Of a DNA stretch of 64,000 nucleotides, positions 27,603-35,589 are shown one piece after another. Under the pieces are notes generated by a model. The model was not told where the DNA came from, did no database searches, and worked only from the letters and a program-made list of their open reading frames with translations. How positions within the stretch are numbered: position 1 is the first letter of the stretch; each line of letters opens with the position of its first letter. Origin of the DNA: Sinosporangium album. Its GTDB lineage: Bacteria > Actinomycetota > Actinomycetes > Streptosporangiales > Streptosporangiaceae. The position numbers were made by a program, and so were the translations under genes. Where the stretch lies: assembly GCF_900100605.1 (NCBI RefSeq), contig NZ_FNCN01000010.1:1177-65176 (forward strand), written 5' to 3'.

Positions 27603-29714
27603 TCAGGCCGGCGACCGTTCACCGGGCCCGTCCGGCTCATCTGGCCCGTCCGGCTCATCCGGCCCATCCGGCTCCTCGGGCCAGACCTGCCATCCGCGCG
27701 CCGCCCGCCGTCCGGCGACATGACCGTGAACGAGCATCGGGGGCTCACCCACCCCCGTCCCGATCTGAGCGGGCTCCCCGCCTTCCGGACCGGTGTGGAT
27801 CAGGAAGCTGCGGAGTTCATCCGCGACGGTCACCAGTACGGCGGCGCCGTGAGGCGCCAGCCGTACGGAGACCCCCGGGGCCAGGAAGGCGGCGTCGACC
27901 TCCTGAGCCGTGTCCGAACGGCTGAACAGATAGATCACGGTGGTGTCGCTCGCGGAGTCGCTCCGACGCAGAATCAGCAGGCCGCCATCGGCGGACGGCT
28001 CGGTATCCAGCGCCCGCAGGACATCGCGTGCCGCCGTATCCAGATCCGCGGCCACGGGGATGACATGACAGTTGGCGGGTGAGGCTCGAAGGGCTCGATC
28101 CAGCAGATCGCACGGCTGTCCCGTCTCATCCCTTTCCGGGACAGGCCCCACGACAACGCATCGCCGTCCGGCGGCCACCAGCTCCGCCAGCTCCCGCTGG
28201 CGGCCCTTGCTCATTGCCCCGCCGCCGGCGACCAGCCAGGTCGCGGCGGCGTCAGGAGCGGACGGCGCGTCGGCCGGACCCGCCAGGTCCACTTCGACGC
28301 CGCTGTTCAGCATCCAGAGCATCGACGCCTCGGCGGCGACGCTCGCGGGTGCCGGCCCTCCAGCCGCCCCGCCATCCGGCTCGACGGGCCAGGCCGACTC
28401 CGCCACGGTCACCGGATCGAGGACCAGGCGGGCCCGGGGCTCCGGCCGTACCCTGCGCAGTGCCCCACCCGCCCAGTCAGAGAAGACACTGATAAGACGC
28501 ATCGCCAACGCGTTGGGGTGCACCCCACCGGACTCGTCCAGAGGAGCCCCCGGGCAGTACGGCGGGGCATAGTGTTCCGCTTTCTTGCCTTCGGCGCGCA
28601 ATGCTTTGTCATCAGGGCCGATTTCCGGTGCCCAGTGGTACGTCGTGCACGCGGTGTAGATGCTGACGACGCTGGATCCGAACGCGAGGCCCAGCAAGGA
28701 GTTGTACAGCGGCACGGAGGGACTCGCGTAGGACTCGTCGCCCCAGGTGAATCCCCAGTTCTCCTCCAGACAGTCGGTCCGGTGCAGCCGCATCCCGAGC
28801 CAGAGGGCTGTCAGCGCCCCGTCCGAGGAGAACGGGTTGCCGGTCCAGCTCGTATTGGTGGCGACGACACCGTCCGGCAATGCGGAGGTGGAGCGGACTA
28901 TCCACGCCTCCGGTGCCCGGTGCGGACCGGGAAGGCCCGGCAGCGAGAGGTTGTGCACTATCGGTATGCGGCTCTCCAGAGCGTCGCGATAGGTCTCCAG
29001 GACATCGTGCATCCCTACACCGCTCCACAGGGCCCACTGGGCGCGCCGGACCGGATCCGCGGGGATCGAGGGGACATCGCCCGCCCATTTCGCCTGCTTT
29101 TCCAGCGCCGCGGTGGAGAAGTCCTCGGCGTCTAGAGCGGCATGCAGTTCACCGAAGATCCCCTCGTTGCCGATCTGGAGACCGACGATCGGGCCGTCGG
29201 GCCCCGCCAACGGCTCCACGACGTGCCGCCGAAAGGCGTTCAGCCACTCGACCGCGTCACGGGCGAAATTCTCGTCGAAGCCCGACGGCATGGGGAGCAG
29301 TTCCTCGGTGAGGGGATCGCCGACCGCCGACCTGCGAGGCGGCCGGCGGGTGACGCGATCCGGCAGGCCGCCGAGCCGTACCTCACCGTGAATGTAGGGC
29401 CCCGGTTTGAGGATCACCAGCAATCCCGCGCGAGCGGCCTGGTTGATGAACCCCAGCAGATTCCGCTGCGGGTGCGTGTCGCCTTGGAAGTCGAATTCCA
29501 GCTCGCTGTCGGAGGAAAGGCCGAGCTCGTGAAGTCGCCACGGCACATAGGTGGCTATGACGTCCGCACCGAGCTCGCGCAGAGCGCGAAGATTCGGCTG
29601 CCAGGCGGTCGCGTGGGCCCGATAGTACGGGTACTCGGCGATGATCGGGATGCGGCGGGGCGAGAGCGGCAGCAGGTCGGCGAGACGCGCAGCCGCTCCC
29701 GCGCCCGGCTTCAT
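27603..29714 (-). CDS. GH35-like beta-galactosidase-family glycoside hydrolase
   Basis: A 703-residue protein with a (beta/alpha)8 domain over about the first 400 residues. IPIIAEYPYYRAHATAW and ADVIATYVPWRLHEL correspond to the opening strands of GH35, LKPGPYIHGEVRLGGLP to strand 3, and N183-E184 in LQIGNEGIFG to the acid/base. GFTWGDESYASPS near 325 may carry the nucleophile. No signal peptide is seen, so it should act in the cytoplasm. The C-terminus ends in DEPDGP repeats (a 12-bp DNA repeat). It is the last gene of the aminotransferase operon, its ATG overlapping the dehydrogenase TGA (ATGA). It may trim a galactoside or glycosylated intermediate; the role is inferred. Confidence 0.78.
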   Translation of the reverse strand: MKPGAGAAARLADLLPLSPRRIPIIAEYPYYRAHATAWQPNLRALRELGADVIATYVPWRLHELGLSSDSELEFDFQGDTHPQRNLLGFINQAARAGLLVILKPGPYIHGEVRLGGLPDRVTRRPPRRSAVGDPLTEELLPMPSGFDENFARDAVEWLNAFRRHVVEPLAGPDGPIVGLQIGNEGIFGELHAALDAEDFSTAALEKQAKWAGDVPSIPADPVRRAQWALWSGVGMHDVLETYRDALESRIPIVHNLSLPGLPGPHRAPEAWIVRSTSALPDGVVATNTSWTGNPFSSDGALTALWLGMRLHRTDCLEENWGFTWGDESYASPSVPLYNSLLGLAFGSSVVSIYTACTTYHWAPEIGPDDKALRAEGKKAEHYAPPYCPGAPLDESGGVHPNALAMRLISVFSDWAGGALRRVRPEPRARLVLDPVTVAESAWPVEPDGGAAGGPAPASVAAEASMLWMLNSGVEVDLAGPADAPSAPDAAATWLVAGGGAMSKGRQRELAELVAAGRRCVVVGPVPERDETGQPCDLLDRALRASPANCHVIPVAADLDTAARDVLRALDTEPSADGGLLILRRSDSASDTTVIYLFSRSDTAQEVDAAFLAPGVSVRLAPHGAAVLVTVADELRSFLIHTGPEGGEPAQIGTGVGEPPMLVHGHVAGRRAARGWQVWPEEPDGPDEPDGPDEPDGPGERSPA

Positions 29715-30739
29715 TCGGTCGCCCCCGCGCTCTGAATCACGACTTTCAGCGCGCTGTAACCGGTCTCCGGAGCGGCTGCCAGTACGGCGAAGGCATCCTC
29801 GTGCTCCTCCAGCGTGAACCGGTGAGAGATCAGCCGTTCCAGGGGGAGCCGGGCCGCCAGCTCGACGGCGCGGGGAAAGTGCGGGCCGCGGTAGTCGCCC
29901 GCCCCGGTGACGCGCAGTCCGCGTTGCAGGATCTGGAGGGGGCGGACGGTGGCCTCGGCCCGGCTGTCGTAGCCCATCACCACGACGCTGCCGGCGTCCT
30001 CGACCAGGTCGATGGCGAGGCCGAGCTGGTTGCCCACTGTGTCGATCACTGTCGGCGCCCGGTCGGGACGATCATCCGAACCGGCGCCCACGACGTCGAC
30101 ACCGGAGGTGAAGAAGCCGTCGATCAGCTTGTGGGCGTGGTCACGCCGGAAGGAGTCGCGCTCGATGAGGGTGACGGCGCTGCCCAGATGTCGGGCCGCC
30201 ACAGCGCAGACCAGACCGATGGGGCCCGCTCCGATGACCACAACGGGTTCCGCGGAAGGGATCTGCGCCGCGTCCAGGTTGTTCAGGGCGCACGCCAGAG
30301 GTTCGGTCAGAACAGCGCGATCGTAGGAGACGTCGGCCGGGATGAGGTGCAGGAACCGGTCCTCCAGCACCATGTAATCGGCGAAGGAGCCGTCTCGGTC
30401 GATGCCGATCTCGTTACCGGTCTTGTCGTGGCAGAAGTTGGTCTGACCCCGCAGGCACATGTCGCAGCGTCCGCAGTACAGCGTCGGGTTGACGATCACT
30501 CGGTCGCCGGGGGTGAGAGCGGTCACCTCCGGTCCGATCTCGACGACCTCGCCGACCGCCTCATGCCCCATCACCACGCCCGGCTCGGCGGAGAACTTTC
30601 CCACCAGAACGCTTCGGTCTGTTCCGCACACGCCGGTCTGATGAATCTTCACGAGCACGTCGTGCGGTGACTTCACCGTAGGACGCGCACGCTCGCCCAG
30701 TTCCAGGCGCAGGTCATCGGTCAGCAGCAGGGCTCGCAT
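29711..30739 (-). CDS. Zinc-dependent medium-chain alcohol/polyol dehydrogenase
   Basis: A 342-residue MDR enzyme. Catalytic zinc residues occur in GVCGTDRSV (about 38) and MGHEAVGEVVEIG (about 58-70). The structural zinc motif is CGRCDMCLRGQTNFC, and the cofactor loop is VVIGAGPIGLVCAVAA (about 168-183). Family relatives include sorbitol, threonine and scyllo-inosamine dehydrogenases. ATG at 30739 shares a base with the TGA of the phosphatase gene, and its own TGA overlaps the glycosidase start, so it is tightly coupled. In this context it probably oxidises a hydroxyl of a sugar or cyclitol before transamination. Confidence 0.9.
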   Translation of the reverse strand: MRALLLTDDLRLELGERARPTVKSPHDVLVKIHQTGVCGTDRSVLVGKFSAEPGVVMGHEAVGEVVEIGPEVTALTPGDRVIVNPTLYCGRCDMCLRGQTNFCHDKTGNEIGIDRDGSFADYMVLEDRFLHLIPADVSYDRAVLTEPLACALNNLDAAQIPSAEPVVVIGAGPIGLVCAVAARHLGSAVTLIERDSFRRDHAHKLIDGFFTSGVDVVGAGSDDRPDRAPTVIDTVGNQLGLAIDLVEDAGSVVVMGYDSRAEATVRPLQILQRGLRVTGAGDYRGPHFPRAVELAARLPLERLISHRFTLEEHEDAFAVLAAAPETGYSALKVVIQSAGATE

Positions 30740-31692
30740 CACAGAACGCCTTCCTTGGCCGTATGGGCGGTACCGTTCAGGTCCCAGACAACGGATTCGA
30801 GAATTCGCTTGTGGAGGGTCGGAGTGGACGCGGCGATGCACGACTGCTGGTTCTCCGGTGAGAGATCGAACAGGCGAGTGCCCGCCAACGAGCGCCCGTA
30901 GGCGTCGGTGATGGTGACGCCGGCGCGTTCGGCGAGGAACACGCTCGCGGCGATGTCGTAAGGGAAGAGGTGCAAGATGCTTCCCCGACCGGCCTTGCGG
31001 AACGCGGCCTCGGTCTCCGGGTGATCGTGCAGCAGCCGGTTGCCGATGTCGACGTAGGCGTCGAGCTGGCCGGTGATGATCCGCGAGATGGAGAATGAGG
31101 CGCTGTTGAAGACGAACACGCCGCCCGTGTTGGCCGACACATCGACGAGGTGGGCATAGGCCGCGGTCATCAGGCTCATCGGATGCCCGTTGAACTCGAT
31201 CGACCAGAACATGGTGGCGAGTTCCTCGTTGCGGCTGAGGTTCGGCAGGACGCCCGCATAGCCCTCGCCGGTGATGCCGGCCTGGTCGGCTCCGCCGTAC
31301 ATCCAGTTGCCGGTCTTCAGTTCGAGGAGCAGCGCGTGGTCGACGGAGCCGAGGACCGGATCGTCCGACATCGGAGCGGCGGCGATGGAGACGTTGGCCA
31401 GTTCCAGATCGGCCGAGGCCGGCCGCGTGCCGTCGATGGGGTCCACGATGAGGACGTGGCGGGGGTCGGGTCCGGTCGTGCGGAGCCCGCGGTCCTCGGT
31501 GTAGACGGCGATGGGCTCGGTGGCGTTGGCCTGGAGGTAGTCCCAGGCGACCCGTTCCGCGGTCTCGTCGATATCGAACTGCGCGTCGCCCCCCGGAGAG
31601 TCGCCGAGAACCCGCCGGGCCTGACCCACCAGGCGCCCGGCACCGAGTTCGGCGCGAATGGCGCGCGCCATCCCGAGCATCAGGTCTTTCAT
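30739..31692 (-). CDS. Inositol-monophosphatase-family phosphatase
   Basis: A 317-residue Mg-dependent, Li-sensitive phosphatase-fold protein. The metal motif is VDPIDGTRPAS (about 83-93), with upstream E66 in VYTEDRG. The downstream Asp of the usual WDxAA motif corresponds to FPYDIAASVFLAERAG. Members hydrolyse inositol phosphates, histidinol phosphate, or fructose and other sugar phosphates. It overlaps the class III aminotransferase stop (ATGA) and the dehydrogenase start (TGATG), so the three are translated as a unit. It likely removes phosphate from an amino-cyclitol or amino-sugar phosphate. Confidence 0.87.
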   Translation of the reverse strand: MKDLMLGMARAIRAELGAGRLVGQARRVLGDSPGGDAQFDIDETAERVAWDYLQANATEPIAVYTEDRGLRTTGPDPRHVLIVDPIDGTRPASADLELANVSIAAAPMSDDPVLGSVDHALLLELKTGNWMYGGADQAGITGEGYAGVLPNLSRNEELATMFWSIEFNGHPMSLMTAAYAHLVDVSANTGGVFVFNSASFSISRIITGQLDAYVDIGNRLLHDHPETEAAFRKAGRGSILHLFPYDIAASVFLAERAGVTITDAYGRSLAGTRLFDLSPENQQSCIAASTPTLHKRILESVVWDLNGTAHTAKEGVL

Positions 31693-32978
31693 GCGAGCTC
31701 CTCGTGGAAGAGACCTTCAAGCCGGTCACAGATGAGGTCGGCCTCGGCCATGGTCAGAGTGAGTGGCGGCCGGATCTTGAGGACGTTCCCGAACCCGTAG
31801 CGGGAAGTCCTCATGATCAGGCCGTGTTCCATGGCCTTGTCGGCCAGATGGTTGGTCAGCGCGACATCCGGCTCCCCCGCCTGATCCTCAAGCTCGAAGC
31901 CGATCATCAATCCGACTCCGCGAATGTCCCCGATCTGCGGGAACCGCGCGCGGAGATCGGTGAGGCGGGCGCAGATGTGGTCACCGACGGTGCGCACGTT
32001 CTCCAGGAATTCAGGCTGGGCGACGATGTCGAGCGTGGCGTTGGCCGCGGCGGCGGCCAAGAGATTGGAGCCGTAGGTGAAGGAGTGGTGGTGCCCCGGC
32101 AGACCCGCCAGCCGATCATTGGTCAGGATTCCCGCGACCTGCGCGCCGGAACCTCCGAGTCCCTTGGCCACCGTGATCGCGTCGGGCTCGACGCCGAAGT
32201 GCTCGGCCGCGAACATGCGCCCGGTGCGGCCGATGCCGGTCTGGATCTCATCGAAGATCAGGACAATGTCGTTGTCATCACAGAACTGGCGCAGCGCCTG
32301 GAAATACCCGTCCGGCGGCACGATGTTTCCGCCGTTGCCGGAAATCGGCTCCACGACGACCGCGGCGACCCTCCCCGAACTCGCGAATTCCACGAAGTCG
32401 TCGATCCGCTTGACGCACAGAAGGCCACAGCTACTAGGTTGCTGTGCATAAAAGCACCGGTGGCAGTAGGGATCCGGCACATGAATACCACCGGGGTAGA
32501 TGACCGGGAAAGGCTCCTTCCTGAAAGCGTTTCCCGAAAGCGATGACATCATCATCGACTGCCCGAGATGGCTGCGGAACAACGTGATCACATCACGCTT
32601 TCCGGTGGCCACCTGCGCCATCTTGATGGCGCCCTCATTGGCCTCCGAACCGCCGGAGACCTTCAGGTGGACCTTGGTAAGGCTCTTCGGCGACACCTCG
32701 ACGAGTCTGGCGACCAATTCGTTGATGGGGTCGGACTGGAAGCTCGACGTCAGATGGATGAGCAGGTCCGCCTGATCCTTGATGGCCTGGATCACCGTGG
32801 GATGTCCGTAGCCGAGGCTCAGGTTGAATGTGGCGGCGGCGCAGTCGATGTAAGAGCGTCCTTCGGAGTCGTAGAGGAACACCCCCTCGCCGCGGAGCAT
32901 ACGCGTATCGGCGACCGAATAGTAGATGTGTTCCTTGATGGTCTGTCTGACATCGTGCTGAGTTACGACCGAGGTCAC
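31689..32978 (-). CDS. Class III (omega) aminotransferase with Cys-rich insert
   Basis: A 429-residue PLP enzyme. GGSEANEGAIKMAQ (phosphate-binding turn near 110), VVVEPISGNGG, LIFDEIQTGIGRTG (PLP Asp) and ITVAKGLGGSG with the Schiff-base lysine near 270 are the standard class III motifs. A segment near 170-190 reads YCHRCFYAQQPSSCGLLC, a Cys-x2-Cys pair followed by two more cysteines, recalling the 2Fe-2S-binding cysteines of mammalian GABA transaminase. It should transfer an amino group to a ketone or aldehyde of the pathway substrate. Its TGA overlaps the phosphatase ATG. It follows a second, unrelated aminotransferase. Confidence 0.92.
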   Translation of the reverse strand: MTSVVTQHDVRQTIKEHIYYSVADTRMLRGEGVFLYDSEGRSYIDCAAATFNLSLGYGHPTVIQAIKDQADLLIHLTSSFQSDPINELVARLVEVSPKSLTKVHLKVSGGSEANEGAIKMAQVATGKRDVITLFRSHLGQSMMMSSLSGNAFRKEPFPVIYPGGIHVPDPYCHRCFYAQQPSSCGLLCVKRIDDFVEFASSGRVAAVVVEPISGNGGNIVPPDGYFQALRQFCDDNDIVLIFDEIQTGIGRTGRMFAAEHFGVEPDAITVAKGLGGSGAQVAGILTNDRLAGLPGHHHSFTYGSNLLAAAAANATLDIVAQPEFLENVRTVGDHICARLTDLRARFPQIGDIRGVGLMIGFELEDQAGEPDVALTNHLADKAMEHGLIMRTSRYGFGNVLKIRPPLTLTMAEADLICDRLEGLFHEELA

Positions 32979-33039
32979 GGCCGGCCCCCTTCTATGTCAC
33001 GTTGAGATACAGCACAAGGTGCACTGGTCTCGATGAATG

Positions 33040-34272
33040 TCAGCCGAGGACTTTCGCTACAACAGAGGTGAACTCCTTGGCGATACGGTCGATGTCCGCC
33101 TCTTTACTGAAGGGGCCGACTCCGTTACCGGCGCCGAGATAGCTGTCGGAAACACCGGTCGACAATGCGATCGACCGCGAAAGAATATCGTCGGTTTTCG
33201 GGAGCGCTCCCTTGCCGTAGCTCTGGCACAGGTCGCTCTCCTGAGGAACGCGGAAAGGGGTCGGGCCGCGTTCGCCCCGCCCGAGCGCCGCCAGGGCGGG
33301 CAGCCCGCCGTAGTAGTGCTTGGGAGAGTCGATCAGGGTCTTGCATCCGAACGACTCCCCCACCGATGCGGCGGACTCGGCGGAGTCGAAGATGAAGACG
33401 GCCAGCGTTCCGCACTCGCCGTCACCGTCATGAAGAAGCCGGCGGCGCATTCCTTTCTGCTCGGGAATCCCCTCCAGCAGACGCGTTTTCACGGCCCGTG
33501 TCCGCGCCAGCACCGAGTCGAGCTTCTCCAACTGCGCGAGGGCGACCGCCGCATTCAGTTCGCTCATCCTGAGGTTCAGCCCGAACATCAGATCGCCCTC
33601 ACCGACCTCCTGCCGGTGGGGGAACCATCCCTGGTCGTGGAACGAGTGCGCCCGCTGGAACAGCCTCTCCTGGCTGGTCAACACGAAGCCGCCGTCCATG
33701 CCGGTGACGACTTTGAAGTGATTGAGGGAGAAAGTGCCGACGGTCCCGATCGTCCCGAGCAAGGCGCCCCGGTACGTCCCGCCCGTCGCCTGCGCATTGT
33801 CCTCGATCAGTGCAAGGCCGTACTCATCGGCGACTTCCTGGAGTGCGGCGAGGTTCGAGGGCGCCCCGAGCATGTGCACCGCCATGATGGCGCGGGTACG
33901 CTCGGTGACCCGGGCTCGCACGTCCACCGGATCCAAGGTCAGCGACTCGTCGATCTCGGCGAGCACCGGAGTGGCGCCACTGTGGACGATGGCGCCGATC
34001 GAGGCCACGAACATGTATCCCGGCACGATGACCTCGTCACCCGGGCCGATGCCGAGCCCTGCCAGCGCCGCCAGCAGAGCGGAGGTCCCGCTGTTGACCG
34101 GCACGCAGTACGGCACATCAAACCTCTCCGCCGCCGCGTTCTCAAACCGCAGCACCATTGAGGTCGAGCCAGGATTGTCGAAGTCGTAGCGATGTTCACG
34201 CCAATAGTCGAGGACCTCCAGCACTTTGTCGCGTTCATGCTCGTCCATGAAGGCGTATCCCGGACCGGGCAC
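33040..34272 (-). CDS. DegT/DnrJ/EryC1/StrS-family sugar aminotransferase
   Basis: A 410-residue PLP aminotransferase of the family that aminates keto-sugars and keto-cyclitols. VNSGTSALLAALAGLGIGPGDEVIVPGYMFVAS (about 68-100), VHMLGAPSNLAAL, LIEDNAQATGGTY and FSLNHFKVVTGMDGGF with the PLP lysine are all in place. Then comes LNLRMSELNAAVALAQLEKLD, which closes the dimer active site. GTG at 34272 is preceded by a perfect TAGGAGG at 5-base spacing; the longer frame has no such site. It belongs to the operon running from the GMC oxidoreductase to GH35 and is the strongest sign that the locus makes an amino-sugar or aminocyclitol. Confidence 0.92.
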   Translation of the reverse strand: MPGPGYAFMDEHERDKVLEVLDYWREHRYDFDNPGSTSMVLRFENAAAERFDVPYCVPVNSGTSALLAALAGLGIGPGDEVIVPGYMFVASIGAIVHSGATPVLAEIDESLTLDPVDVRARVTERTRAIMAVHMLGAPSNLAALQEVADEYGLALIEDNAQATGGTYRGALLGTIGTVGTFSLNHFKVVTGMDGGFVLTSQERLFQRAHSFHDQGWFPHRQEVGEGDLMFGLNLRMSELNAAVALAQLEKLDSVLARTRAVKTRLLEGIPEQKGMRRRLLHDGDGECGTLAVFIFDSAESAASVGESFGCKTLIDSPKHYYGGLPALAALGRGERGPTPFRVPQESDLCQSYGKGALPKTDDILSRSIALSTGVSDSYLGAGNGVGPFSKEADIDRIAKEFTSVVAKVLG

Positions 34273-34321
34273 GGTACCTCCTAAAGAAATATCGCCAGGG
34301 CGATAGTCGTCCGGAAGGAGA

Positions 34322-35569
34322 TCAGAAGATGGTGGGGCAGAAAGGCGCGGGATCGTGCCTGAACGCGGCGGCGGCGACCGCCAGCGCACCCGGCCGGAGC
34401 TCGGTGACCGCTCCCGCCGCGGCCAGCTGCTTGAGCGAGACGCCGCCCAGGTAGGCGGCCCCCAAAGCACGGATCGAGACCGACAGGTCGGCCTGGTCGT
34501 GAGTGCGATGGCACTCGGCTGCGCTCACTCCGCCGCTGAGCCGCCAACGTCCCCGATTCCAGGGGCAGAGGTCGTCCTCGACCTCTAGGACCAGATCGAC
34601 GTCGCAGCCGTAGGTCCGTGCGGCCAGCGCCCGATCCACATCCACCAGACGCACGTGGAGTTGGTCACGGAGTGTGGGTACGGCGGTGCGAACGTCGGCC
34701 AGCATCGCGAGGACGGGGTCGTCGACCGGCCTGGTCTCGGCAAGGACCGTCGCCGTGAGATCCAGGTCCAGAAGGGTCGCCCAGATCTCCGCATAGGCGG
34801 CCGGATCGCGGGCGTAGATTTCCCTGACCAGCACGATGTTTCGGGGAGATGAGTCCACCCAGTTGGAGCGGACGGTGTAGAGCGCGTAGCCGCGCGCCCC
34901 GTCATCGTCTTCGACGACGACCGCCTGAAGCGGCGCGCACCCGCCTCTGGCCTCCGGAGGGTCCATCAGGGCGCGATGGGTCCACAGGGCATCGCGACGC
35001 AACATGCCCGGGCGGATAGGCACGTTGACGTCGTAACAGGGCGCCACCAGATCGGCGATCTCTTCGGGGCGGGTCGCCCGTAGGCGGAGCGACGGATCAC
35101 GCGGTCGCTCCGGTAGGAGGGCAGCCGCTCCACGCGGAATCGTCAGCCGCACAACCTGGCCGGCCATGCCGTACCCGAACCGGCCGTAGATCCCCGCCTC
35201 CGTCGAATGCAAGGCGGCGACCGGTTCGGCCTGCGTCTCATGCAGCGTCGTGAACGTGTGCGTCATCATGCGGCGCATGAGCCCGCGGCGGCGGTGGTCA
35301 GGCATGACGCTGACATAACCGACACCGGCGACCGGCCGAGGGCCGCCCGGCACGGTCATCTCCAGGGAATAGATCGTGCTGGTCGCGCAGATCCGGCCGT
35401 CACGCCGAACGACAATGGCCCGGTCGAACTCAAAGATCTTCTGATTCATCTCATGGAATTCCGGCGGATCAGGGAATCCGCCGTATGCCCGGTGAATCGC
35501 CGCGGCCAGTTCGTCGAACTGATGCGGCTCCGGCGCGCAAAGCTCGTAGCCGTCTCCCGCCAACGTCAT
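34322..35569 (-). CDS. Eis-family GNAT N-acetyltransferase
   Basis: A 415-residue tripartite acetyltransferase like Mycobacterium Eis: an N-terminal GNAT domain, a second GNAT-like domain and a SCP2-like C-terminal domain. The acetyl-CoA loop is VSVMPDHRRRGLMRRMM (about 88-104), and the following ALHSTEAGIYGRFGYG is typical. The chain ends PFCPTIF: in Eis the C-terminal Phe carboxylate acts as general base, and Phe is retained here. Eis proteins acetylate amines, including several positions of aminoglycosides. It lies between the GMC oxidoreductase and DegT aminotransferase, 49 bases upstream of the latter, so it may tailor the product or protect the host from it. Confidence 0.9.
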   Translation of the reverse strand: MTLAGDGYELCAPEPHQFDELAAAIHRAYGGFPDPPEFHEMNQKIFEFDRAIVVRRDGRICATSTIYSLEMTVPGGPRPVAGVGYVSVMPDHRRRGLMRRMMTHTFTTLHETQAEPVAALHSTEAGIYGRFGYGMAGQVVRLTIPRGAAALLPERPRDPSLRLRATRPEEIADLVAPCYDVNVPIRPGMLRRDALWTHRALMDPPEARGGCAPLQAVVVEDDDGARGYALYTVRSNWVDSSPRNIVLVREIYARDPAAYAEIWATLLDLDLTATVLAETRPVDDPVLAMLADVRTAVPTLRDQLHVRLVDVDRALAARTYGCDVDLVLEVEDDLCPWNRGRWRLSGGVSAAECHRTHDQADLSVSIRALGAAYLGGVSLKQLAAAGAVTELRPGALAVAAAAFRHDPAPFCPTIF

Positions 35570-35589
35570 TGTCAGTCCCCTTAGGCTTA

